From NCBI GenBank assembly GCA_017479425.1, contig JAFVCD010000044.1, forward strand, positions 62,001 to 126,000: 64,000 nucleotides of DNA. The letters run 5' to 3'. Source of the stretch: Oscillospiraceae bacterium. Lineage in GTDB: Bacteria; Bacillota; Clostridia; Oscillospirales; Oscillospiraceae. The position numbers and the translations under genes were made by a program. The notes beneath the pieces were generated by a model. The model did not search any database. It saw nothing but the letters and a program-made list of their open reading frames with translations, and was not told where the DNA came from. The first letter of the stretch is position 1, and the number at the start of each line of letters is the position of its first letter. Shown one piece after another: positions 29,083-36,114 of this stretch.

Positions 29083-30010
29083 GCTTCTGCGCCCCCTTTC
29101 CGAAATATTTTCCACGGAGGTGGGGGATCGCAAGGAAGATTGCGACCACAAGAGCTGTGAGAAGCTTCAGATCGTCGGTGGAGAGTCCGAGCTTAAGCAC
29201 GAACTGGATAACGAGATAGTAGATGACCGCGCCGATCACACAGGCGATGAGCTTCAATGCGAAGTTGCGGAAGACCTTGCTGAACAGCACCTCGCCGATT
29301 ATGACCGCCGCAAGACCTATAACGATCGCGCCGCGGCCCATGTTGATATCGGCAAAGCCCTGATACTGGCTTAGGAGCGCACCGGAGAGTGCGACAATGC
29401 CGTTTGAGATCATAAGACCGAGAACGGTGGTGAAATTGGTGTTGATGCCCTGAGCGCGAGCCATTTTCGCATTTGCGCCGGTAGCGCGCAGTGAGCAGCC
29501 GAGCTCAGTGCCGAAGAACCAGTAGCAGGCGCCGATAATAACTACAAGGAAGATGAGAAGCACAATAATGGGATTCTTTACCGCAAGGTCGCGCACATAG
29601 CGAGCGGAGACGAGCAGCGGAAACTTATCGACGGAGATCGGCAGGTTAGCCTTTGAGCCGTTATCCGTGCCGAAGCCCATAATGTGCAGGTTTATGGAAT
29701 AGAGCGCAAGCTGGGTCAGTATGCCGGAGAGAATCGCCGGAATACCGAAGAAGGTGTGGAAAACACCCGTCACAAATCCGGCGAGGAGACCCACAAGAAA
29801 TGCGCACAGAAGCGCAAGCCACATAGGAGCGCCGTTCAGAATCATAATAACGCACACGGCGCCGCCTGTGCAGAGAGAGCCGTCGACCGTCAGGTCGGCA
29901 ACGTCGAGAATCTTGTAGGTGACGTAAACGCCGACAGCCATGATGCCCCAGACGAGACCCTGCGCCACAGCGCCGGGCAGGGAATTGAGAAGTGATACAA
30001 AGAAATTCAT
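29075..30010 (-). CDS. ABC transporter permease, TrpXYZ-like system 2
   Basis: The 311-residue membrane protein has about eight to nine hydrophobic segments and the conserved KILDVADLTVDGSLCTGGAV helix seen in the system 1 permease (CDLSTDGCFALGATVG). It lies between the binding-protein and ATPase genes. AAGGA precedes the ATG, and a TTG one codon earlier is unlikely. Confidence 0.86.
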   Translation of the reverse strand: MNFFVSLLNSLPGAVAQGLVWGIMAVGVYVTYKILDVADLTVDGSLCTGGAVCVIMILNGAPMWLALLCAFLVGLLAGFVTGVFHTFFGIPAILSGILTQLALYSINLHIMGFGTDNGSKANLPISVDKFPLLVSARYVRDLAVKNPIIVLLIFLVVIIGACYWFFGTELGCSLRATGANAKMARAQGINTNFTTVLGLMISNGIVALSGALLSQYQGFADINMGRGAIVIGLAAVIIGEVLFSKVFRNFALKLIACVIGAVIYYLVIQFVLKLGLSTDDLKLLTALVVAIFLAIPHLRGKYFGKGAQKRA

Positions 30011-30030
30011 CAAAGAACCGATCCTTAACT

Positions 30031-30987
30031 TTAGTCTGCGATAGCCTCATAGCCGTCGGGAACTGTAAGCCCGAGCGCGGCGACATTGGCGGCGTTATAT
30101 TTCTTCGTTACGTTGGGCGCGTAAGCAATGGGCATACTCTCGACCTTTTCTGCGCCGGTGAGGATCTTATATGCCATCTCGCCGGTCTGGCAGCCGAGGT
30201 CGTAGTAGCTGATGGAGAGGGTGGCGACGCCGCAGCCCTTGCACATGCTCTCCTCGCCGGTCACAACGGGAACGCCGGCGGGCAGAACTACGTTTGCGAT
30301 TGCCTCGGTGTTGTTCGCGGCAATGTTATCGGTGGGTATGTAGATTACGTCGACGTTATCGCAGGCGGTCTGGGTTACGGAGGCGACGTCGTTAGTGTCG
30401 TTGAAGGAGAAGAGAGTGACGGCATATCCGAGCTTTGTGAGCTCCTCCTGCATGACCTTGACCTGATAGATGCTGTTAGCCTCAGCGGAGCAGTAGAGAA
30501 GTCCGACAGTGGCGGCGTCGGGGAACCATTCCTTGATTACGGCTGCCTGCTCGTCGAGGGGCGCGAGGTCGGAGGTGCCGGATACGTTGGTGCCGACGGT
30601 GCCGGAGAAGTTATCGATGCTGAGCGCGGTGCCGTACTCTGTTACGGAGGTTCCGAGAACGGGGATGGTCGCCGTGGCGGAGGCGGCTGCCTGAACTGCG
30701 GGAGTTGCGTTCGCCATGATAAGGTCGACGTTGTCGGAAACAAAGCCGTTTACGATGATGGCGCAGTTTGCGGTCTCACCGGAGGCGTTCTGATTGTCAA
30801 AGGTGACCTTGTCGCCGAGCTTTTCCTTCAGAGTGTCCATAAAGCCCTGAGTTGCGGCGTCAAGAGCCGGGTGCTGAGCGAGCTGAACGATGCCTACGCG
30901 ATAGGCCTTTTCAGCGCTCTCGGAGGAGCAGGCAGCGAGTGCAAAGACCATCGCAAGAGCGAGAACAAGACAGAATACCTTTTTCAT
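30031..30987 (-). CDS. ABC substrate-binding lipoprotein (PF04392 family), system 2
   Basis: The 318-residue precursor begins MKKVFCLVLALAMVFALAAC, with the lipobox cysteine at residue 20, and continues as an ABC_sub_bind-family two-lobed protein. It is the first gene of a three-gene operon with its own promoter and only a short leader. It has no T-box, unlike system 1, so its ligand may differ or its control may be constitutive. Naming it a tryptophan carrier would go beyond the evidence. Confidence 0.85.
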   Translation of the reverse strand: MKKVFCLVLALAMVFALAACSSESAEKAYRVGIVQLAQHPALDAATQGFMDTLKEKLGDKVTFDNQNASGETANCAIIVNGFVSDNVDLIMANATPAVQAAASATATIPVLGTSVTEYGTALSIDNFSGTVGTNVSGTSDLAPLDEQAAVIKEWFPDAATVGLLYCSAEANSIYQVKVMQEELTKLGYAVTLFSFNDTNDVASVTQTACDNVDVIYIPTDNIAANNTEAIANVVLPAGVPVVTGEESMCKGCGVATLSISYYDLGCQTGEMAYKILTGAEKVESMPIAYAPNVTKKYNAANVAALGLTVPDGYEAIAD

Positions 30988-31027
30988 AGTATTTACCTTC
31001 CTTATTAAAATAAAATCGCTGACAGTT

Positions 31028-31056
31028 ACTATAATACTTTAAATAGCAAAAGTCAA
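31028..31056 (-). promoter_or_regulatory. Promoter of ABC system 2
   Basis: Minus-strand TTGACT (31051-31056) and TATAGT (31028-31033) are 17 bp apart. The leader to the start codon is about 35 bases. Confidence 0.7.
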
Positions 31057-31069
31057 GAGCTTTATCGAC

Positions 31070-31209
31070 TTTACTTAATAGAAGAAGTATGGTATAATAA
31101 TCGCAAAGGCGATTATTATATTTGATCCAAGTTCTTTTTCTCGCCGCTAAAGCGGCAACCGAAAAAGATAACAAATTATACCATATCCGCTGTGCAGATA
31201 TGTTATAAT
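31070..31209 (+). repeat. Dispersed leader element, copy C
   Basis: TTTACT (31070-31075) is 17 bp from TATAAT (31093-31098). A perfect 12-bp-arm palindrome (31093-31104 and 31109-31120) starts in the -10 box. The conserved stem-loop is at 31134-31167 with tetraloop TAAA. A third module, shared only with copy D, follows: a near-perfect inverted repeat TTATACCATATC/GATATGTTATAA ending in a second TATAAT (31204-31209) with an upstream TGT, a possible extended -10 promoter. The MotA-like gene starts 30 bases later. Confidence 0.83.
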
Positions 31210-31239
31210 AACGTAAATTCAATCGAAAGGGAGGAAATA

Positions 31240-32184
31240 ATGTTGAATATAATAAGAGATCTTCCGATCGGCGGCGCGATAGTCATCGTGCTGATCCTGG
31301 CGCTCTTCTGCCTTGCTGTTGCGCTCCTTTTTATCGTAAACTCCCGGTATAAGGCGCTCGGGCGCAAGGTCTCCGATGGCGATACCAAGGATGAATTCCT
31401 CGCCTCGGTGCTGAAAACCTATGCCGACGCCTATCGCAAATACGGCAGAGATACGAACACACCCGCCATCATCACCGACGCAATCGCGACAAAGCTGCGC
31501 GGACTGCTGCTCGGCGAGAGATTCCTCAATAACGCGGTCTCGCTTTTTGTAACGCTCGGACTTTTCGGAACCTTCCTTGGGCTGAGTATGTCTGTTTCGA
31601 GCCTTACAGAGCTCATTTCCTATTCCAATTCCTCTGAGTGGCTGAGCGTTCTCGACTCTGTCGGCTCGGGACTTATGAGCTCGCTCGGCGGCATGGGCGT
31701 AGCCTTCTACACCTCGCTTGTCGGCGCCGGATGCTCGATTCTTCTGACGATACTCAGAACGATCCTCAATCCGCAGGCTGAGCGTGAAAAGCTCGAAACG
31801 AGCGTTGAGCTGTGGCTCGATACCTCGATCGCGCCCGACCTCAGAACGACGGCGGCAAAGGACGACGCCGAGATGCTGCGCGACGTTGTCGAGGCGCTCT
31901 ACCACGCCTCCGACGCCTTTCAGGAGAATATCGACAAGGCGGCAAAGAGCTTCAGCGATACGACAAAGACCTGCGTTATGGGTCTTGCCAAGAGCGCAGA
32001 GCTGTCGAACAACGCGCAGACGAAGTTTCAGGACTCCATTACGAAATTCAATGACGGAGTTCACGATTTCTCTGAGGTCGACTATAACCTGCGCGGCAGC
32101 ATAGAGCGAATGGATCTCGCGGTGCGCGATCTCTCTGCGGCGCTTCGTGAGATAAACCGCAGAATCGGGGGTAAGAGCGAATGA
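31240..32184 (+). CDS. MotA/TolQ/ExbB-family proton channel with long coiled tail (ZorA-like)
   Basis: The 314-residue protein has an N-terminal helix (about 10-35), a cytoplasmic segment, two central helices with the family-typical LFVTLGLFGTFLGLSMSV and SLGGMGVAFYTSLVGAGCSILLTIL, and a helical tail of about 120 residues. It should form the pentameric stator around the downstream MotB-like protein. GGGAGG precedes the chosen ATG; an upstream frame runs into leader copy C. No flagellar genes are near. The architecture resembles ZorA of Zorya defence, but with a short tail. Confidence 0.82.
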   Translation: MLNIIRDLPIGGAIVIVLILALFCLAVALLFIVNSRYKALGRKVSDGDTKDEFLASVLKTYADAYRKYGRDTNTPAIITDAIATKLRGLLLGERFLNNAVSLFVTLGLFGTFLGLSMSVSSLTELISYSNSSEWLSVLDSVGSGLMSSLGGMGVAFYTSLVGAGCSILLTILRTILNPQAEREKLETSVELWLDTSIAPDLRTTAAKDDAEMLRDVVEALYHASDAFQENIDKAAKSFSDTTKTCVMGLAKSAELSNNAQTKFQDSITKFNDGVHDFSEVDYNLRGSIERMDLAVRDLSAALREINRRIGGKSE

Positions 32185-33194
32185 GAAGAGCGTATAAGGG
32201 CAAGTCAGACGGCCTTGTGCGCTCCTCCGAGGGCGAGCAGGGCTTCTGGCCGAGCTACGCCGATATGATGAGCGCGCTGGCGCTTATCCTCTTTTTCCTG
32301 ATGCTTCTGAGCTACATACAGAATCTCATCACCGGCAACGATCTGCGAAATACGCAGGATGTGCTCGATGAAACGCGCTCGAAGCTGAACGCGACCACGA
32401 TAGAGCTCGACGAAACGGAAAAAACCCTTTCGCTCACGCTGAGTCAGGTCGAGAAGGCGGAATCTGATCTTGCCAAGATCACCATCGACCTCGACGAAAC
32501 GCGGCTGACCCTCGCTGATACCGAGGAGGAGCTTGCGGGACTTGACGCGCTTATTGGAGAGCAGCGCGCGCTGATCGGCGAGCAGGAGGAGTATATGAAG
32601 GCGGCGAGCGAGGAGCTTCTGAAGCTTCGCGGTCAGATGCAGACCATCGCAGTGCTGCGCCTCAGCATTCTCGAGCAGATACGCGAGAGCTTCGTCGAGA
32701 TAACCGGCGACGCCTCGAAGGTTTCCATCGGCGAGAACGGCAATATAATCCTCTCGGAGTCCATTCTCTTCGACACCGGCTCTTCAAAAATCAAAAATGA
32801 CGCGAAGGGCGCGCTTGATTCGCTTGCCGAGATGTTTGTGGCATTCCTCGAGAACAGCGAGAATGCAAAGTACGTTGACAGCATCGTGATCGCCGGACAT
32901 ACCGATTCCACCGGCACCGACGAGGAAAACCGCGTGCTGAGCACCGACAGAGCGAACTCCGTTCTCGGCTATCTCATGAGTGCGAACAGCAAAAAGCTGG
33001 GCAAGTACGCGGAGTATTTCTGCGCCTCGGGCTACGGCGAGACAAGACCCGTCGCCACAAACGACACAAAGGACGGCAGAGCGCAGAACAGAAGAATCGA
33101 AATAAGCGTAACGCTCAAGGACGAGAGCATCATGGAAATCGTCGACAGCTATCTCGACCTCGAGCTTCCGGAAAAGCCGGAGACTGCGCAATAA
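32181..33194 (+). CDS. MotB/OmpA-family protein (ZorB-like)
   Basis: The 337-residue protein has a single transmembrane helix with the proton-carrying aspartate in PSYADMMSALALILFF (Asp28), a heptad-rich coiled coil (about 55-160) and a C-terminal OmpA-like peptidoglycan-binding domain (IVIAGHTDSTG to NRRIEISV). It overlaps the MotA-like gene by ATGA. Together they should make an ion-driven motor anchored to the wall. The stop codon abuts a 161-bp inverted-repeat element. No zorC or zorD follows. Confidence 0.87.
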   Translation: MRRAYKGKSDGLVRSSEGEQGFWPSYADMMSALALILFFLMLLSYIQNLITGNDLRNTQDVLDETRSKLNATTIELDETEKTLSLTLSQVEKAESDLAKITIDLDETRLTLADTEEELAGLDALIGEQRALIGEQEEYMKAASEELLKLRGQMQTIAVLRLSILEQIRESFVEITGDASKVSIGENGNIILSESILFDTGSSKIKNDAKGALDSLAEMFVAFLENSENAKYVDSIVIAGHTDSTGTDEENRVLSTDRANSVLGYLMSANSKKLGKYAEYFCASGYGETRPVATNDTKDGRAQNRRIEISVTLKDESIMEIVDSYLDLELPEKPETAQ

Positions 33195-33354
33195 TACTAA
33201 TCCCTGATTAAAAGCTTTAACCGAGCGCGCAGAATTTTTCGCGTCATACAAGGCGTCTGGTGCAGACAATACTTTGTGTGTTATCAAGCCGGATAACGAA
33301 GTATGACGCGAAAAGGGCAAGCGCGAATTGAAGATTTTGATTAGGGGTTAGTAT
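33194..33354. mobile_element. MITE-like 161-bp inverted-repeat element
   Basis: Imperfect terminal repeats of about 23 bp (33195-33217 and 33331-33353) begin CTAATCCC and CTAACCCC inside flanking TA dinucleotides. An inner perfect 14-bp repeat TTTTCGCGTCATAC (33236-33249) pairs with 33301-33314, so nearly the whole element folds on itself. It has no reading frame. TA flanks and small size recall IS630/mariner-type miniature elements. It begins at the last base of the MotB-like stop codon. Confidence 0.68.
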
Positions 33355-33360
33355 AAAAAT

Positions 33361-33385
33361 AAGGGAGCGGAAAAACCGCTCCCTT
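33361..33385 (-). terminator. Terminator of the GltD-like gene
   Basis: Arms AAGGGAGCGG (33361-33370) and CCGCTCCCTT (33376-33385) form a 10-bp stem followed on the minus strand by TATTTTTAT. Confidence 0.82.
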
Positions 33386-33401
33386 TTGTGTTTTATATTT
33401 C

Positions 33402-34706
33402 TCAGCCGATGACCTGCTCGGCGTGAACGGCGGCGTCGATATGCTCGACGACCGGCACGTCGGGGTAATCGGTGAATACGGGCATGGGCAGAGACTGCAT
33501 ATACTCGTGCATTGCCTCGGCAACGCGCTTGCCGTTTGCAACTGCCTCGACAACGGTGCGCGCGCCGCTCGTCGCGTCGCCTGCGGCGAAAACGCCCGGG
33601 CGGGAGGTGTGACCGTCCTCGTCGACGGTGAGAAGTCCCTTGCCGGTGGTGTCGATGCCCTTCGTGGTGGTGACGAGGTTACTCTCGGCGCCCTGGCTTA
33701 TGGCGATGATAACGCCGGTGCAGGGATAGAGCTTCTCGGTGCCGGGTATCGCGCGCGGGCGGTTGTTCTCGTCAAGCTCAGAGTCTGCGAGGATAACGCC
33801 GTCGTCGCGGATCTCCTTTGTGACCTTGTTCATGAGGAACTCAACGCCCTCGAGCTGAGCGTAGCTCGACTCATACTGGCTCGCTGTGATGACGTCGGTG
33901 AGGTTTACGCAGGTCACGTTTCTCGCACCGTGGCGAACTGCGGTGCGGGCGCAGTCCATAGCGGAGTTGCCGGTACCGATGACCATAATGCGCTCTCCAA
34001 GGCGGAATGCGCCGGGGGAGGCAAGATAGTTGATTGCGTAGGTAACGTTGCCGAGGCTCTCGCCCTTGACATTGAGCTTGTTTGGCTTCCAGAGACCTGC
34101 GCCGACGAATACGGACTGATAACCGTCGCGGAAAAGATCGTCTATTGTGATGGCGGAGCCGATGTAGGTGTTCGGACGGAACTGTATGCCCTTGAGCTCA
34201 AGGTGACGATAGGCAAAATCGTCGAGCACGGGGTCGGGGAGGCGGAAGTCGGGAATACCGTATCTCAAAACGCCGCCGATTTTATCACGTGAATCGAAAA
34301 TCGTAACGCCGTAGCCGTAGCGCGCGAGAATTATTGCGATAGTCAGACCGGCGGGGCCTGCGCCGATGATGGCGCACTTGCGGCCGTTACTCTTGGCGGG
34401 ACCCTTCACCATCTGATTTGCGTATGTGGTGGATATGTAGTTTTCAATGACGGAAAAGTGAACGGGCACGTCCTTAATGCCGCGGATGCAGTGACCCTCG
34501 CACTGCTTCTCGTGGTTGCAGACGATGCTGCACACGGTGGTGAGCGGGTTGTTCTCAAAGAGCATCCAGCCGGCGTCGTTGAGCTTGCCCGCCTTCAAAA
34601 GACGGATGACCTCGGGAATGTTGGTGTGGATCGGGCAGCCCTCCTGGCATCTGGGCTTTTTGCAGCCGAGACAGCGGTTGGCTTCGTCCATAACATGAAT
34701 CGCCAT
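33402..34706 (-). CDS. GltD/SudA-type NAD(P)-dependent flavin oxidoreductase
   Basis: The 434-residue protein resembles the small subunit of glutamate synthase and related NfnB/SudA proteins. The N-terminal cysteine-rich domain (CLGCKKPRCQEGCP and CSIVCNHEKQCEGHC) should hold two Fe-S clusters, followed by FAD (AIIGAGPAGLT) and NAD(P) (VIGTGNSAMDCA) folds and a final GDATSGARTVVEA FAD contact. No large glutamate synthase subunit or NfnA is adjacent, so the electron partner is unknown. Confidence 0.85.
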   Translation of the reverse strand: MAIHVMDEANRCLGCKKPRCQEGCPIHTNIPEVIRLLKAGKLNDAGWMLFENNPLTTVCSIVCNHEKQCEGHCIRGIKDVPVHFSVIENYISTTYANQMVKGPAKSNGRKCAIIGAGPAGLTIAIILARYGYGVTIFDSRDKIGGVLRYGIPDFRLPDPVLDDFAYRHLELKGIQFRPNTYIGSAITIDDLFRDGYQSVFVGAGLWKPNKLNVKGESLGNVTYAINYLASPGAFRLGERIMVIGTGNSAMDCARTAVRHGARNVTCVNLTDVITASQYESSYAQLEGVEFLMNKVTKEIRDDGVILADSELDENNRPRAIPGTEKLYPCTGVIIAISQGAESNLVTTTKGIDTTGKGLLTVDEDGHTSRPGVFAAGDATSGARTVVEAVANGKRVAEAMHEYMQSLPMPVFTDYPDVPVVEHIDAAVHAEQVIG

Positions 34707-34740
34707 TTTACTATCCTCCGTTTATATTTTTTTCCTTTAT

Positions 34741-34769
34741 ATTATACATTGATATTATTGGAATTTCCA
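34741..34769 (-). promoter_or_regulatory. Promoter of the GltD-like gene
   Basis: Minus-strand TGGAAA (34764-34769) is 17 bp from TATAAT (34741-34746). It overlaps the divergent promoter at 34758-34786. Confidence 0.6.
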
Positions 34770-34786
34770 TACCTTTGTGGTACAAT
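34758..34786 (+). promoter_or_regulatory. Promoter of the PIG-L operon
   Basis: TTGGAA (34758-34763) is 17 bp from TACAAT (34781-34786). Its -35 region overlaps the spacer of the divergent promoter, so the two may compete for polymerase. Confidence 0.6.
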
Positions 34787-34813
34787 ATTCGCATAAAATC
34801 GGAGGAAATGCAA

Positions 34814-36112
34814 GTGAAAAAAATTACTGTATGCGCTATTGCGCTTCTACTCGCGCTCTCGGCGTGCGCAAAGCCCGAAACGCCGGCGCAGACGCCGGAG
34901 ATAACAGAGCCCGAAATCGCCGCGCCGCCGGAGCCGGTCGCAGAGCCCGAACCTGAGCTTATCACAGAGCCCGAACCCGAACCTGAGCCCGAACCTGAAC
35001 CCGAACCTGAACCCGAGCCGGAACCGGAGCCTACGCGCGATGAGCTCGATTTTGAGGCGCCGGTGCTCGATATATCGCTCTTTTCCGAGGCCTCGTCGAA
35101 GCTCGCGCGCCTCACCGACGGCGATGTGTCCACAAGGGTAAAGCTGCCCGCCGGCTCGAGCCTGACGCTTGACTCAGCCGAGGAGATCACGGCGGTGTAT
35201 ATAAAATTCGATTACGAGCCGGGAGAGTGGACGATAGACGGCGCTCCTCGCGGCGAAAATGGCTTTATACACGATTTCTGCGAGCTTGACGAGCCTAAAA
35301 CAACGCTCACTCTCGCCTTCTCGAAGGACGTCACGATCTGCGATCTGTGGGCGCTCGGATGGGGAAGCTTGCCGGACTTCGTGCAGGTGTGGCTTCCGCC
35401 GTGCGAGGAGGCGGATATTCTGCTTTTCCCGACCCACGGCGATGACGAGCACCTCTTCTTCGGCGGCACGATGCCGTACTACGCCGGAGAAAAAGGCAAA
35501 AAGGTGCAGGTTTGCTATATGACAAACCACTGGAACGAGCAGCCGCGGCCGCACGAGCAGCTCGACGGACTCTGGACTGTCGGCGTGCGGAATTATCCCG
35601 TGATGAGCCCGTTCAACGACGTCTACGTTGCCGATCTCGACGCGGCGCAGAGCCGCTACGGCGCGGATTTTATGCGCTATCAGATCGAGATGCTGCGCCG
35701 CTTCAGGCCGCTTGTGGTCATCGGACACGATATTAACGGCGAATACGGCCACGGCGCACATATGCTCGCCGGCAGAACGCTCTTAAAGAGCGTTGAGCGG
35801 GCAGCAGACCCCGAATATGACGCCCCGAGCGCGGAAAAATACGGCGTGTGGGAGGCTCAGAAGCTGTATCTTCACGTTTACAGAGAGAACAGAATGTCCA
35901 TGGACTGGGATGCTCCGCTCGAAGCCTTCGGCGGCAGGACTGCCTTTGAGGTTGCAGAGGACGGCTACCGTCAGCATCTGAGCCAGCAGCACTGGGCGTT
36001 TCACGTCTACCCGAGATCGTCGGGCAATTCCTGCTATGATTTCGGACTCGCTCGCACAACGGTCGGCGAGGATATCCTGAAAAATGACTTTTTGGAAAAT
36101 ACGGAGAGATGA
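34814..36112 (+). CDS. PIG-L-family deacetylase lipoprotein with Glu-Pro linker
   Basis: The 432-residue precursor starts at GTG, eight bases after GGAGG; an ATG two codons earlier is only two bases from the site. Signal MKKITVCAIALLLALSAC ends in a lipobox. A Pro/Glu-rich linker with 11 Glu-Pro pairs (34967-35032) leads to a small beta domain and then a PIG-L fold with the zinc motif HGDDE at residues 208-212 and a late GEYGHGAH block. It probably removes N-acetyl groups from a cell-surface sugar. The end overlaps the start region of the M3 peptidase gene, so they are co-transcribed. Confidence 0.82.
   Translation: MKKITVCAIALLLALSACAKPETPAQTPEITEPEIAAPPEPVAEPEPELITEPEPEPEPEPEPEPEPEPEPEPTRDELDFEAPVLDISLFSEASSKLARLTDGDVSTRVKLPAGSSLTLDSAEEITAVYIKFDYEPGEWTIDGAPRGENGFIHDFCELDEPKTTLTLAFSKDVTICDLWALGWGSLPDFVQVWLPPCEEADILLFPTHGDDEHLFFGGTMPYYAGEKGKKVQVCYMTNHWNEQPRPHEQLDGLWTVGVRNYPVMSPFNDVYVADLDAAQSRYGADFMRYQIEMLRRFRPLVVIGHDINGEYGHGAHMLAGRTLLKSVERAADPEYDAPSAEKYGVWEAQKLYLHVYRENRMSMDWDAPLEAFGGRTAFEVAEDGYRQHLSQQHWAFHVYPRSSGNSCYDFGLARTTVGEDILKNDFLENTER
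34967..35032 (+). repeat. Glu-Pro hexanucleotide repeat
   Basis: Eleven consecutive codon pairs for Glu-Pro (GAR-CCN) make up a 66-bp tandem hexamer repeat inside the PIG-L lipoprotein gene. Length change by slippage would keep the frame and alter only the linker length. Confidence 0.85.
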
Positions 36113-36114
36113 AT

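Noticed and set aside
31240..33194. Complete Zorya anti-phage system
   Set aside because: Only ZorA- and ZorB-like genes are present. The next gene is a leftward GltD-like oxidoreductase, and no zorC, zorD or zorE lies near.
33402..34706. Glutamate synthase small subunit (gltD) as a firm name
   Set aside because: No large-subunit gene is adjacent, and SudA/NfnB-type proteins have the same domains, so only the family is named.
34967..35032. CRISPR or other spacer-repeat array
   Set aside because: The short tandem hexamers are in frame and encode Glu-Pro; there are no spacers. No CRISPR array was seen elsewhere.
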